Shown here in pieces: positions 26,521-36,113 of a DNA stretch of 64,000 nucleotides; positions within the stretch are counted from its first letter, which is position 1; the number at the start of each line of letters is the position of its first letter. The DNA is taken from positions 1 through 64,000 of the forward strand of contig JASAOO010003491.1 of assembly GCA_030849075.1 (NCBI GenBank), written 5' to 3'. The position numbers and the translations under genes are program-made. The notes beneath the pieces are model-generated. The model ran no database searches and was not told the origin of the DNA. It was given only the letters and a program-made list of their open reading frames with translations. Origin of the DNA: Zelonia costaricensis. Its lineage: Eukaryota > Euglenozoa > Kinetoplastea > Trypanosomatida > Trypanosomatidae.

Positions 26521-29500
26521 TTACCATAGCAGCTCGTCAGCCATCCACACAAGCTCATCGACATCCACGACGCTGCCCTCGCCCTCAGCGGCGCCGTCGG
26601 TCTCAGTATCGGCCCCGCCGTCCCCCTCGCCGCTCCAGCCCTGGTAGGGGTCCAGCAAGCCCATATTCGCCACTGTCGCCCGCACCGCGGACGCAAACGC
26701 GCGCACACTGCTGTTGTCACGCACCGCGTAGAAGTCCTCCGCGATCTGCTGCGCATGCAGCGTCTCGTACGCCGACCGCATTGTCTCCGAGGTCGAAAAG
26801 TACGCCGGCAGCTCTACCCCCGCCCCATCCCGGGCCTCCTCACTCCCTTCGGGGGCGTCCATCGATGGCGACGACGATGCTGCTGATGCCGCCGCCGCGT
26901 CTAGCTCGCTGGCCCACCGCTGCAGTGCCATGTCGGTGATGCGCAGGAAGGTGCGGTAGCTCATCGACACGGGGTACGCCGCGGCGACGGCCGCCGCGTC
27001 CGTCGCGTTGGTGACGCGGTACTCCTGCAGCAGCGCCACCGCCCCGCGCCGCAGCACCGGGTGCACGCGCAGGTGCACGTCCGGCGTCAGCGGCTGGAGG
27101 GCGGAGGGGAGGGTGGAGGTGAGGACCAAGACGCGGTGGTTGCGCTCCGCCGACACGCGGCTGCCCGAGTTGACGACCATGTTGCCGCCCTCCGCCTCGC
27201 CGCCCGCCTCTTCGGCCACGGCGAGTGGCGAGTCCGCGACGAGGGCGCGGCTCACGCCATTTGGGCGGTGCATGTACTCGTAGAGCAGGCCGCGCAGCGT
27301 GCTGGCCGCGTAGCCGGATGCGCCGACCGCGTCGACAAGCACGTCGTAGTCGTCCAGCACGACGAGGCCACGCTCCGTGTGCGAGGCCTCGCTGAGGGCG
27401 TCGCGCAGCTTGGCCAGCTGCTCCTCGCGGTCGCGCAGCTCGGTGAGGCGGCGGCACGAGAAGTACCGCACCGTCGTGAAGTCGTATGCCCGGGTGAGGG
27501 CGCGGGCAATCGTGGACTTGCCCGTCCCCGGCGCACCAGTGATGGCGAGCATGCCTGTCACGGTGCGATCGCTCTGCATCACGCGCGCCATGAGCAGCGC
27601 CGCCCGCTCCAAGTTCTTGCTCACCGTCCCGTCGTGGTCGACCACGTCGGTGCCGGCCCCGTCGCCGTCGCTGGAGAGCTGCGACAGCGCCGACGCCTCG
27701 TCCTTGGCGCTGCGGATGTCCTTCATCGCCCGCTCGAAGTCCGCTCGCGTCACCTGGAAGGCCGCCGTCGCCGCCGACCCGCCGCTGTAGCGCTCAGCCG
27801 TGTGGAACAACCCCGTGCCCCCGGCGTCGCTGGCACGGTGGCCGATGAGCTCCTCCTCCTCACCAGCCTCCGACTCGCCGCCGCGCATCGCGGAGGCGAA
27901 GCCGTGCCGGCGGTAGCGCAGCAGGGCATAGCTGACGGCGGAGCGGACGGTGCCGGCGATGTCGGAGCCGGAGAATCCACCGCTCTCCAGCGCGAGCTCG
28001 CGCAGATCTACCTCGGGGGCGAGAAACTGCTGGTCGCGCAGCCGCTCCGTGTGGATAAAGAAGATGTCCTCGCGCCCCGGCACATCGGGCGACGGGATCT
28101 CGATGAGCACCTCGAAGCGGCCAGGCCGCAGCAGCGCCTGATCGATCGCCTGCAGCCGGTTCGTGAGCCCCACGACCAGCAAGTCGTTGCGAGACTGCAC
28201 GCCGTCCATCAGTGACAGCAGCGTGTTGGTGACGCCGTCGTAGACCGCCTTGGCAGAGCTCTCGTCGCTCGAGTGCCCGCGCCGGCGGAAGAGCGCCTCG
28301 AACTCGTCAATGACGAGCACCTGCAGCCCCGCCTTCTTGGGCTTCTCGCTTTCCTTGTCAGCGCCCTTGCCAGCCCACGCCTTCGTCATGCGTGCGAGGT
28401 TGTTGTCGTCCCTCGCGCCCGCGCCAAAGTCGTTGCCCTCGAAGACGTCGCGCAGGTTCTTCTCCGACTCGCCCACGTACTTGGACAAGATGTCGGCCGC
28501 GTTCACGATGCTGAGGCGGGTGTCGGGGCCCAGCAGCCGGAAGAGGTTGCGGGCGATGAGGGTCTTGCCGTTGCCGGGCGGGCCGTAGAGGATGACGCCG
28601 CGGACGTGCTGCAGCTCGAGCGCCTCGGCCAGAGGAGCGAGGGAGGGCAGGCGCGAAAGGAAGACGCGGCGGAAGAGGGAGCGCAGCTCCCGCTTGAGGC
28701 CACCGATGCCCAGCTCCACCCACACCTCCTCCCCGCTTGTTTCCGGGTCGCCCTCGTACGGGTCCTCGTCGGCCGCGGACGAGTCGTCACTGGCGCGCCT
28801 GGACGGCGCATAGAGCCGCTCCAGCGGGTGCTCGCGCACCGCCTCCCACGAAACCTCCTCAGCCTGCCTGCGCAGCGCCTCCGCAGGGGTGCCGGCGGGG
28901 TTGGCGTCCCTCCTCGGGTCTGTCACGCGCAGCTCCACCGCGCGGCGCAGCAACGCCACCGGACGGAACGCTGCAGCACCCGGGCTGCGCTCCTCGAGGC
29001 GCACGTCGAACCACATCGGGCCACTCGTGAGCCGCGCCAGCTGCGCCGCCGCCTCGGGCACCGCGCCGAGGCTCAGCAGCGGGTTCGCCAACTCGCACGA
29101 CACGAGCTGCCCCGGGAACACGGCCGACGCCGCCGGCCGCCCACACGTCAGCTCAATCCGCGCCGGCAGCGACTCCTGCGCGTCGCCGGCGGTGGCGTCG
29201 AGCATTGGCGGGCTGCGGTGCTCTTGCAGCAAAATGCGGTGCACCGCGTGCGTGCCGGTGGCCGCGCTGCCGCCCTCGTCCGCGCGCACCTCTGCGGGAA
29301 GATGTGCACCCTGCAGGGACAGCTTGACGCTGACGATGAGAGGCCCTTCCGAGGCCTCCACCGCCACCTTGCGTGACACGCGCGAGGCAAAGCAGCCCGT
29401 TGTCTCGCGAGCCTCGGCGGGGCCGTCGCGGCAGCCGCGGACACGCATGATCTCCGGCAGCCCATCCTCTCCACCGCCTGCCACCGCCGCCGCCGCGGCC

Positions 29501-29607
29501 GTCACCGCCGGTACGAGGGCGAGGGAGAGCGCGCCGAGGCCCAGCAGCAGAAGCGCAGCAGAGACAGTGCCGCCGCGGCGCCGTCGTTGCGGGGGCTGCT
29601 GACACAT
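26521..29607 (-). CDS. NSF-like double AAA+ ATPase with N-terminal signal/anchor
   Basis: A 1028-residue protein. The N-terminus is MCQQPPQRRRRGG followed by a long hydrophobic run at about 14-43 (SAALLLLGLGALSLALVPAV...), i.e. an n-region and h-region of a signal peptide or type-II anchor. Residues 45-295 form a beta-rich, cysteine-containing domain in place of the normal NSF N-domain. D1 begins at GIGGLKRELRSLFRRVFLSR (300-319), the NSF/Sec18 signature. It has Walker A GPPGNGKT (342-349), Walker B VIDEFE (432-437), KYVGESEKNLRDVF (376-389) and LTNR..LLRPGRFEV. D2 has Walker A GAPGTGKS (691-698) and Walker B LVVLDDYD (748-755), so both sites could bind ATP. NSF disassembles SNARE complexes in the cytosol. 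A signal-bearing version suggests a membrane-tied or luminal variant. The C-terminal 150 residues are divergent and acidic. An ordinary NSF presumably exists elsewhere. Confidence 0.75.
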   Translation of the reverse strand: MCQQPPQRRRRGGTVSAALLLLGLGALSLALVPAVTAAAAAVAGGGEDGLPEIMRVRGCRDGPAEARETTGCFASRVSRKVAVEASEGPLIVSVKLSLQGAHLPAEVRADEGGSAATGTHAVHRILLQEHRSPPMLDATAGDAQESLPARIELTCGRPAASAVFPGQLVSCELANPLLSLGAVPEAAAQLARLTSGPMWFDVRLEERSPGAAAFRPVALLRRAVELRVTDPRRDANPAGTPAEALRRQAEEVSWEAVREHPLERLYAPSRRASDDSSAADEDPYEGDPETSGEEVWVELGIGGLKRELRSLFRRVFLSRLPSLAPLAEALELQHVRGVILYGPPGNGKTLIARNLFRLLGPDTRLSIVNAADILSKYVGESEKNLRDVFEGNDFGAGARDDNNLARMTKAWAGKGADKESEKPKKAGLQVLVIDEFEALFRRRGHSSDESSAKAVYDGVTNTLLSLMDGVQSRNDLLVVGLTNRLQAIDQALLRPGRFEVLIEIPSPDVPGREDIFFIHTERLRDQQFLAPEVDLRELALESGGFSGSDIAGTVRSAVSYALLRYRRHGFASAMRGGESEAGEEEELIGHRASDAGGTGLFHTAERYSGGSAATAAFQVTRADFERAMKDIRSAKDEASALSQLSSDGDGAGTDVVDHDGTVSKNLERAALLMARVMQSDRTVTGMLAITGAPGTGKSTIARALTRAYDFTTVRYFSCRRLTELRDREEQLAKLRDALSEASHTERGLVVLDDYDVLVDAVGASGYAASTLRGLLYEYMHRPNGVSRALVADSPLAVAEEAGGEAEGGNMVVNSGSRVSAERNHRVLVLTSTLPSALQPLTPDVHLRVHPVLRRGAVALLQEYRVTNATDAAAVAAAYPVSMSYRTFLRITDMALQRWASELDAAAASAASSSPSMDAPEGSEEARDGAGVELPAYFSTSETMRSAYETLHAQQIAEDFYAVRDNSSVRAFASAVRATVANMGLLDPYQGWSGEGDGGADTETDGAAEGEGSVVDVDELVWMADELLW

Positions 29608-30292
29608 TGCTAGTCACAATCAGCACGCGTGCGCTTGCTGATGAAAAAAAAAAAGATAGCAAAGATGGTTAAAGATGCACGAGCAGCGTGTAGTAGGCGG
29701 GAGGGAAGCAGGAGGGGCGGCGGACTGGGGAAGTAACAAGGCCAACTAAATGGGGTGTGAGTGTACGCGATGTACGGGTGTATGTGACCAACAGGGCACT
29801 CTGGGAAACGACCTATGGAAGCACAAAAAGCCGCAAGTAACCCCTCTCCAGTCGCAGTACCAGAGCAGCGGAGGCGACTCTAAGTCCAGCACCGCGGCAA
29901 CGCTCAAGGGAAGCAGTTCACGGAGGAGGCACGCAGCCGCACGCGCTTCCGTCGTCGAGCAGAAGCCCGCGGAGAACAACAGCGCCGAGAGAGAGAGAGA
30001 GAGCCGCGCACGGATGACAGGCGCTGAAATCGCGACGGAAAAAATGCAGAGGCAGCACGCGGTGAGTGAAAAAAAAAAAAAGAGAAATGGGACGGGAAGT
30101 GAATAAGAAGGCGTGTGGAGCTCAATAACGGCGGCTCGAGCACGCACACACCCACACCAGGCAGGATGTTGCGCACTCCCCTGCCTCGCCGGTGGCGCAC
30201 GGGAGCACAGAAGGGTGAAGGAGAAGGGAAGGCGGGGGCGACGAGAATGAGGGAGCCTGCGAAAATGCAGATCGCCTCAGTCGCTGTGCGTT

Positions 30293-30312
30293 TGTGTGTG
30301 TGTGTGTGTGTG
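30293..30312. repeat. (TG)10 microsatellite
   Basis: A TG run in the spacer upstream of the NSF-like gene. It reads as CA in the sense RNA. Confidence 0.9.
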
Positions 30313-31163
30313 GAGGCAACTCAGCTGCGCAGTGGGAGAAAGGGGAGTGGGGGAAGTGGTGAAGTGGCAGTTGTTTCGAGCGTGTACCATCACGCGATGG
30401 TCATCCAGCGCACCGTGGCCCTGCCGACTTCACCGCCGCACATCTTGTGAAAAAGAGAGAGAGTGGGACAGGGATGCGGTTACGCAGCGCAGGAGCACTT
30501 GCTTTCCTTGTGGAATGGAGGGCAGCCGTCACACAGGCAGACCCGCTTCCTCTCCGCCGCGCTCGCACGTCTGCACTTCTCCGGCACACTCACAAGAGAC
30601 ACAGCGCTGTCCGTGTGAGAGCGCGTGGATTTGGCGAGCATTCGCCTCACCGCCGAGCACCGCTGCGTTCCTTCGCAAGGTTCTTTGGCTTGGGATCCAT
30701 TTTCCTGACCGCATTTTTTTGTTTCGTGTCTTAGCGTGCCTTTCAGCAGTCTCCACTCTCCCGCCCCTCCGTGACACGTGCAGCCCCACGTGGGGTCGCG
30801 GCGGGGTAGAGAAGGAGAGATGCAGAACGAAGATGTACAAGGAGGTTGAAGCAACGAGGTGGGGGGAGCAGGGGGAGCTGGGAGCCGCCTCGTTACCTTC
30901 TTGGGGCGAAGAAAAGCACCGGAAACACACGCGCCAACACGCGAGGGGAACGGGAGGGGGGGGGTGAGAAGTGCAAAACACAGATGGGAAGAGATACAAG
31001 GAGGGGAGGGAGAGGTGTCCACGGAGCGTCTCTACTTCTCCACGGAGCCAACACAGGACGGGCAGACGCGACGCAGAGGGAACGAGAAGGAGGAAGCAGG
31101 CGCAAATGGGGAAGCGGGGGGAGGGGGGAGAGGGTGTAGTGGGAGGCGGAGGCGAAGGGCGGT

Positions 31164-31180
31164 GGGGGGGGGGGGGGGGG
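31164..31180. repeat. 17-G homopolymer
   Basis: An uninterrupted run of 17 G (C on the sense strand). It lies in the 3' flank of the large TPR gene. Its length is probably unreliable in assembly. Confidence 0.9.
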
Positions 31181-31646
31181 CAAAGCAGCGGTGGAGAGCA
31201 AAGGAGAGATCTAAGTGTGCGTTCTTCTGTTTCTTTTTGGGGGTTTTCTTCTTTCATCTTTGAGAAGGGTCGACGTGAAAAGCGAAAAGGGAAAAAACAA
31301 AGAGGGGCGCAGTGGAAGAGTGTCCCAATCTTGACGGCAAAGGGGAAAGCAAGAGAAAGAAAGGCGCACACTTCTGTGTGTGCGTGTGTGCGCCTCGTGA
31401 TGGCGCGTGTCTCTGCTGTCGCTCTTCTGTAGGGACACGCAGGGAGAAATGGACGGAATTGAAAAGGGGAAGGGGGCTCGGTCCGGGGATTAGGCGTGCA
31501 CAAGCGCGACTGAGGTGCGGGCTCTGAGGCAAGGCTGCTGGGACACGAGAGAGAGAGGAAGGGAAAGACGATCGCACGCGCGCGGCACGGCGAAGAGGCA
31601 ACGCAGTGTCCTTCCCAAATGACGCCGCGTCCGCTTCCGGCACGCG

Positions 31647-34600
31647 TCACTTGCGCTGGAGCTCGCTCAGGCGGCGATAGAGGGTGGCGGCCAGCTGCGG
31701 ATTCTGCAGCGTCTCGACGGCAAAGCGCGCGTAGCGCTCGAGCGTGGTCGCGTCATCGGCGTCCATGCGGAGCGCGTGCTCGAAGGTGCTCTGCGTTGCC
31801 TCCACCAGTGCACGTAGGCGGCTGGAGTAGGCACCCGTGCCAGACCCCTGCCCCGCCACAGCGCTGCTACGTTGCTGCTCTTCCTTCTGGAGCCGCACGC
31901 ACTCAGCGTGGAGGGCGCCGAGCAGGTGGTGCACCACGTCGATGTTAGACGGCTGCAGCTGGTGGGCCCGCTGCAGCATCGCCACGGCGTCTTCGAAGCG
32001 GTTCTGCCGGTTCGCGTAGAAGGTGCCAAGCTGGTAGCACGCTTTGACGCTGGTCGGGTTGGCCGCGACGGCCTCCTTGAAGAGCTCCTCCGCCCGGTCA
32101 AACACGCGGCGGCGCACATCGTCGTTTGTGTGCACTGCCTTTGTGTCGGCGCAGGCCCACATGAACTGTCCGTAGTGCAGCAGCGTGTCCTCGGACTTGG
32201 GGCCCAGCTCGAACGCGCGCTTGAAGTGCTTCTCCGTTTTGAAGGGGGTCGGCATGAAGTCGGCCATGTAATTCGCAAACGCAGCGTGCCCCGCCGCCGC
32301 GCTCGGGTTGTGCTGGAGGTAGCGGTCGTACATGGTCTCGCCGGGGCCGACCTGGCGGTCTCCGAAGAAGCGGGCGAGGTAGTGGACGTAGCACAGCGTG
32401 CCGTTGTAGTCGCCAGCCGACGCGGCGTAGCCCTTCGCGAAGTACTTGCGGGCCAGGACGTGGTAGCCGGAGTTCATGCACAGCAGCGCGTAGTTGTTGA
32501 GGATTGTGGCGTGATGGGGAAAGCGGAGCAGCGCGCGGCGGTAGAGGCGGCTGAGCAGCCGCGGCTCCTGGAAGCGGGTCTGCACCACGAACGCGGTGAA
32601 GCAAACGGCCTCTTCGCTCTTGGCCGCCGCGACGCCATCGAGCAGCAGCGGGCCCAGCTCACCCAGCGAAACCGTCGCGTTGCCGGCCTCGGCCGGCGCG
32701 TTGAGCTGGCGCTGCGTCATGGCGGCAGAGGCTGCCTCGACGCGCTCAGGTGCCACGCCGAGGCCCTTCAGCAGGTGCTCCATCACCTCCATCCGCTCGC
32801 CACGGGTGAGGTTGAGCCACGCTGGGCCCGTGCCGAGTCGCACGAGGTTGATGTGCATCTCGGCCGCCGCCGTCGGGTTCGCCGCGATGACGCGCTTGAT
32901 GTACGTCGACCCCTTCGCGTAGTCGCCCGCCCGCACCATCGCGTCCGTGACCACCTCGGCCACCTCGAGGTACGTAGAGCTGATCTCGGCGGCGCGCGCG
33001 TACAGGACAGCGGCCATGGCGGGGTCGCTGGCGGACTTCAGAGTGGCGTAGTTGACGAGCGCAATGCTCATCTCGCGCTGGCACTTCTCCGTGAGCGCGA
33101 CGGCCGAGCCGGCGATCTGATCCACGTGCTGGAGCGCGGCCGCGTAGAGGTCTTCGGCGTCCTTCGTGAAGCGGTTCTGGTGGAAGAAGAAGGCGCCACG
33201 GCTGAGCACGATGAGCCCGTTCAGCGCACGCTCGAGTCGCTCACGCGTCCATGACGCGTCCTTGCCATCGCCGGTGGTGGCCTCCTCGACACTGTCCACG
33301 ACGAGGTCCGTCACGACAATGCTGGCGGCGCGTCGGAAGACGCGGCCAATGGCGTCGATGCCAGCCTCGATGTCCATCATGCCGTCCAGCTGCACGCGCT
33401 CGGCCGGGTCGAGGGTGCGGAGGCAGACGGCGTAGCTGGCGAGCGAGTTGGCGTCGTGGTCACCGCGCACCTGCTGCACCGCCTGCAGCAGCACCGAGCC
33501 CATGCGGCTGTTGCCCAGCTGGTGGCAGCTCGCGGCGAAGCTGTTGGCGACGCTGAGCCGCGTCTCGCTCGACATCATGTCGTCCGGCAAGAAGAAGACG
33601 TAGAAGCACAGCGCCAGCGTCTTCTCGACGTCGCCGGCGTGGCGGGCGAGGATGATGAGCTTTAGGTACGACTCCACCACGTTGCCGCCCAGCGCGGCCT
33701 CGATCTCGATGAGGCGGTTCTGCACCTCCATTGCCTCGGCGTAGGCGCCGACGCGCTCACAGCACGCCACGTAGTTGCCCATCACCCAGTGCAGCACGTC
33801 GGGCTGGACGGCGAGGGCGCCGCGCGGCAGCGGGGTCGCCGGGAAGCGCAGCGGCCCCTCGGAGCCGCTCCCGGCTGCCGCCGTCGCCGCGCGCTGGCGT
33901 CGGGCCCGCTTGTTCAGCTTCGTCTGCGCGCTCGTCACGGCGCCGCGGGTGGCGTACGTCGCCTTCAGGATTCTGCGGTAGTGCCGCATTGCCCGCTTGT
34001 GGTCGCCCACGTACGTCTGCAGGCAGAAAGCGAGGTGCCCCTCAACCTCCGCCGCGTGCACGGCCATCACCTCGCCGCCGGCGCCGAGCTGCGCGACAGC
34101 CTCACCGCCACCGTCCGCAAGGAGTTCGACGGCGCGCAGGTACTCCTCCAGCGCCCGGTCGACTAGCGCAACGGTGGCGAGCATGTCCGCGTACTGCCGC
34201 CGCACCCATGCCCCAATCACGGTGAGGCCGGCGCGGTCGAGCAGCCGCAGGCACCCCTCCAGCAACCCAATCGCCTTGCCCGTCTTGTCCAGGGCGTGAA
34301 AGGCAACGGCGGCGTCGACGAGGCTGCCAGCCGCCCGCTGCGCCGCGTTGCCAGCGGCGATGCGCGACTCCGCCGCCGACGCTATGGAGCCGCCGGCGGC
34401 CTCGCTGGCCTGCAGGAGCGCCTCCGCGTCCTCGAGGAGGATGCTCGAGGAGGCCTCGAGGTAGATGACGGCGGCGTCCTCGCTGCGCTTCTTGTACAGC
34501 AGCAGCCGTCCCAGCTCCAGCATCGCGCCGCCGACGTCCTCGCCGTCGATGCTCTCCGTGATGCCGTCGAGGTAGGCCTCGTACAGGTCCTGGCTCTCCG

Positions 34601-36113
34601 CGTACTGACCGGCGTGGCGGTACAGGCGGGCCATGGCCAGCTGCACCTGCGGCAGCTTCGCCGCACTCACCGCCGTGCCCTGCGACTGCAGCAGCAGCAT
34701 CTGCGCGCGGCCCTGCGAGATGGCGTGGTCGACGCGACCCGTGTCGGCAAAGAAGAGCCGCGCGTCCTCGCAGACAAAGGCGGGGTCCACGGGGAAGGGG
34801 CTGGAGAGGCCGGGTGCCACCTGCGCCGGGCACCACATCGGGTTCCGCTCCATCGCGGAGAGGGCCAGCTGGTACTGCTCGGCCGCCTTCCAGTGCTGCT
34901 GGCAGCCGGCGCAGGCGTTCGCCAGCAGGACGCGCAGGAGGAGGAGGTGGCACTCGGGGTCGCCAATCGCGGCCGAGGCCGCATCGCCGCCGCGGGAGGT
35001 CGACGCCGCAGCCTTGGCGCGTGGCGACGCGGCGGGAGCGGACGACGACGCCTCCTCCGCCGCCTGCTGCCGCCGCCGGAGCGTCAGAGCCTCCGTCGTC
35101 ACGCGCACCGCCTCGGTCAGCAGCTGCACGGTGCGGTGGGTCTCGTTCGGGATGAGGCAGAACATCGCGTTGTTGACCAGCACGCGCGCGTACAGGGCGA
35201 GGAAGGCAGCGTCGTCCCTGGCGCTGCTGAACAGGTCCTCGTACCGCTGCTGCATCGCGTGCTGAACGGCGCTGCACTCGGCGAAGGAGCCCTTGCGAAA
35301 GGAGAGGGTGAGCTGCCGCTCCCACTCCCGCAGCGTCGGGTCGACCGCGGGGTTGGCCCACGCAGCCGAGGCCGTCAGCCACGCCCGCACGCGCGCCGAG
35401 ACCCGCTCGACGAAGCCGGAGAGCTGCAGGCGCTGCAGCAGCGCCGCCGTGGAAAGCTGCGCCGTCCCCGCGCTGCCGCTCTCTGCTGAGGGCGTCACCG
35501 CGTCCACAGCGGGCGTGTGCAGCGACGCGCGCGTCTCCTCCGCTGCACAAATCGCAGCACTGCCGTACACGCCGGCCTCGCGCGCCGGCAGCTCCGCCGC
35601 GGTCCCGCCTGCGTAGGTGCGGAGCAGCTGCGCCGCCTCCTGCTCGGTTGTTGCGCGGCCGAGGGGTGGGTCACTGGCGCGGCGGCCTCGCATCGTGGCG
35701 GTGGGCGTGGACGGCGCAGCGCGGCGGCGGCGCCCTGCCGTCTGCCGCTTGCGCGGTGGCTGCCCCGGCGGGGGTGCGGTGCCGGCGCCGCTTCTCCGGC
35801 TGCGCGCCCCTGCGCCGGCGCCTTTGCTGCTGCGGCCCGCCGGCCGCGCCGCCGCGTCCGAGGGCGAGGCGGTGGCCGCCGTGGAAGCCGCGGCAGCAGC
35901 AGCAGCGGCCGCGAGTGCCGCTGACCCGCCTGCGATGGGGACGGCTGCGGTCTTTGACTTGGTGGCTTTGGAGGAGTGGCTGGAGTACGCGGCACGTGGC
36001 TGCAGGAGCGGGCTGCTGGCGGCCTCACCTAGGGCCGGTGCGCTGGGCAGCAGCACCGAACCGCCGGCGCAGCCGGCCCAGAGGCCTGCTTGACGCGTGG
36101 GGAAGCGCCGCAT
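31647..36113 (-). CDS. Very large mitochondrial TPR-repeat protein
   Basis: A 1488-residue protein starting at MRRFPTRQAGLWAG, which has basic residues and no acidic residue until about 30 and fits a mitochondrial presequence. The frame runs open to 36437, but a pyrimidine tract and AG lie 5 nt before this ATG. Residues 45-170 are Ala/Ser/Arg/Pro low complexity. The rest is helical, with many TPR-like pairs. The clearest are near the C-terminus, e.g. AEELFKEAVAANPTSVKACYQLG followed by AVAMLQRAHQLQPSNIDVVHHLLG, with the spacing of canonical TPRs (A8, G/A20, P32 positions). Large TPR or PPR-like helical proteins are common in kinetoplastid mitochondrial RNA processing and translation. The sequence shows a scaffold, not an enzyme. 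The specific role is unknown. Confidence 0.8.
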   Translation of the reverse strand: MRRFPTRQAGLWAGCAGGSVLLPSAPALGEAASSPLLQPRAAYSSHSSKATKSKTAAVPIAGGSAALAAAAAAAAASTAATASPSDAAARPAGRSSKGAGAGARSRRSGAGTAPPPGQPPRKRQTAGRRRRAAPSTPTATMRGRRASDPPLGRATTEQEAAQLLRTYAGGTAAELPAREAGVYGSAAICAAEETRASLHTPAVDAVTPSAESGSAGTAQLSTAALLQRLQLSGFVERVSARVRAWLTASAAWANPAVDPTLREWERQLTLSFRKGSFAECSAVQHAMQQRYEDLFSSARDDAAFLALYARVLVNNAMFCLIPNETHRTVQLLTEAVRVTTEALTLRRRQQAAEEASSSAPAASPRAKAAASTSRGGDAASAAIGDPECHLLLLRVLLANACAGCQQHWKAAEQYQLALSAMERNPMWCPAQVAPGLSSPFPVDPAFVCEDARLFFADTGRVDHAISQGRAQMLLLQSQGTAVSAAKLPQVQLAMARLYRHAGQYAESQDLYEAYLDGITESIDGEDVGGAMLELGRLLLYKKRSEDAAVIYLEASSSILLEDAEALLQASEAAGGSIASAAESRIAAGNAAQRAAGSLVDAAVAFHALDKTGKAIGLLEGCLRLLDRAGLTVIGAWVRRQYADMLATVALVDRALEEYLRAVELLADGGGEAVAQLGAGGEVMAVHAAEVEGHLAFCLQTYVGDHKRAMRHYRRILKATYATRGAVTSAQTKLNKRARRQRAATAAAGSGSEGPLRFPATPLPRGALAVQPDVLHWVMGNYVACCERVGAYAEAMEVQNRLIEIEAALGGNVVESYLKLIILARHAGDVEKTLALCFYVFFLPDDMMSSETRLSVANSFAASCHQLGNSRMGSVLLQAVQQVRGDHDANSLASYAVCLRTLDPAERVQLDGMMDIEAGIDAIGRVFRRAASIVVTDLVVDSVEEATTGDGKDASWTRERLERALNGLIVLSRGAFFFHQNRFTKDAEDLYAAALQHVDQIAGSAVALTEKCQREMSIALVNYATLKSASDPAMAAVLYARAAEISSTYLEVAEVVTDAMVRAGDYAKGSTYIKRVIAANPTAAAEMHINLVRLGTGPAWLNLTRGERMEVMEHLLKGLGVAPERVEAASAAMTQRQLNAPAEAGNATVSLGELGPLLLDGVAAAKSEEAVCFTAFVVQTRFQEPRLLSRLYRRALLRFPHHATILNNYALLCMNSGYHVLARKYFAKGYAASAGDYNGTLCYVHYLARFFGDRQVGPGETMYDRYLQHNPSAAAGHAAFANYMADFMPTPFKTEKHFKRAFELGPKSEDTLLHYGQFMWACADTKAVHTNDDVRRRVFDRAEELFKEAVAANPTSVKACYQLGTFYANRQNRFEDAVAMLQRAHQLQPSNIDVVHHLLGALHAECVRLQKEEQQRSSAVAGQGSGTGAYSSRLRALVEATQSTFEHALRMDADDATTLERYARFAVETLQNPQLAATLYRRLSELQRK

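Larger units (their letters stand above)
29608..31646. other. Long intergenic region, no gene seen
   Basis: About 2.0 kb. It has an A11 run (29641-29652) and a GA-rich run (about 29988-30003) near the NSF-like gene, a TG array (30293-30312), a less skewed stretch at about 30480-30800, and strong plus-strand purine blocks at 30830-31200 including a 17-G run (31164-31180). Frames here code for low complexity only. Confidence 0.7.
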
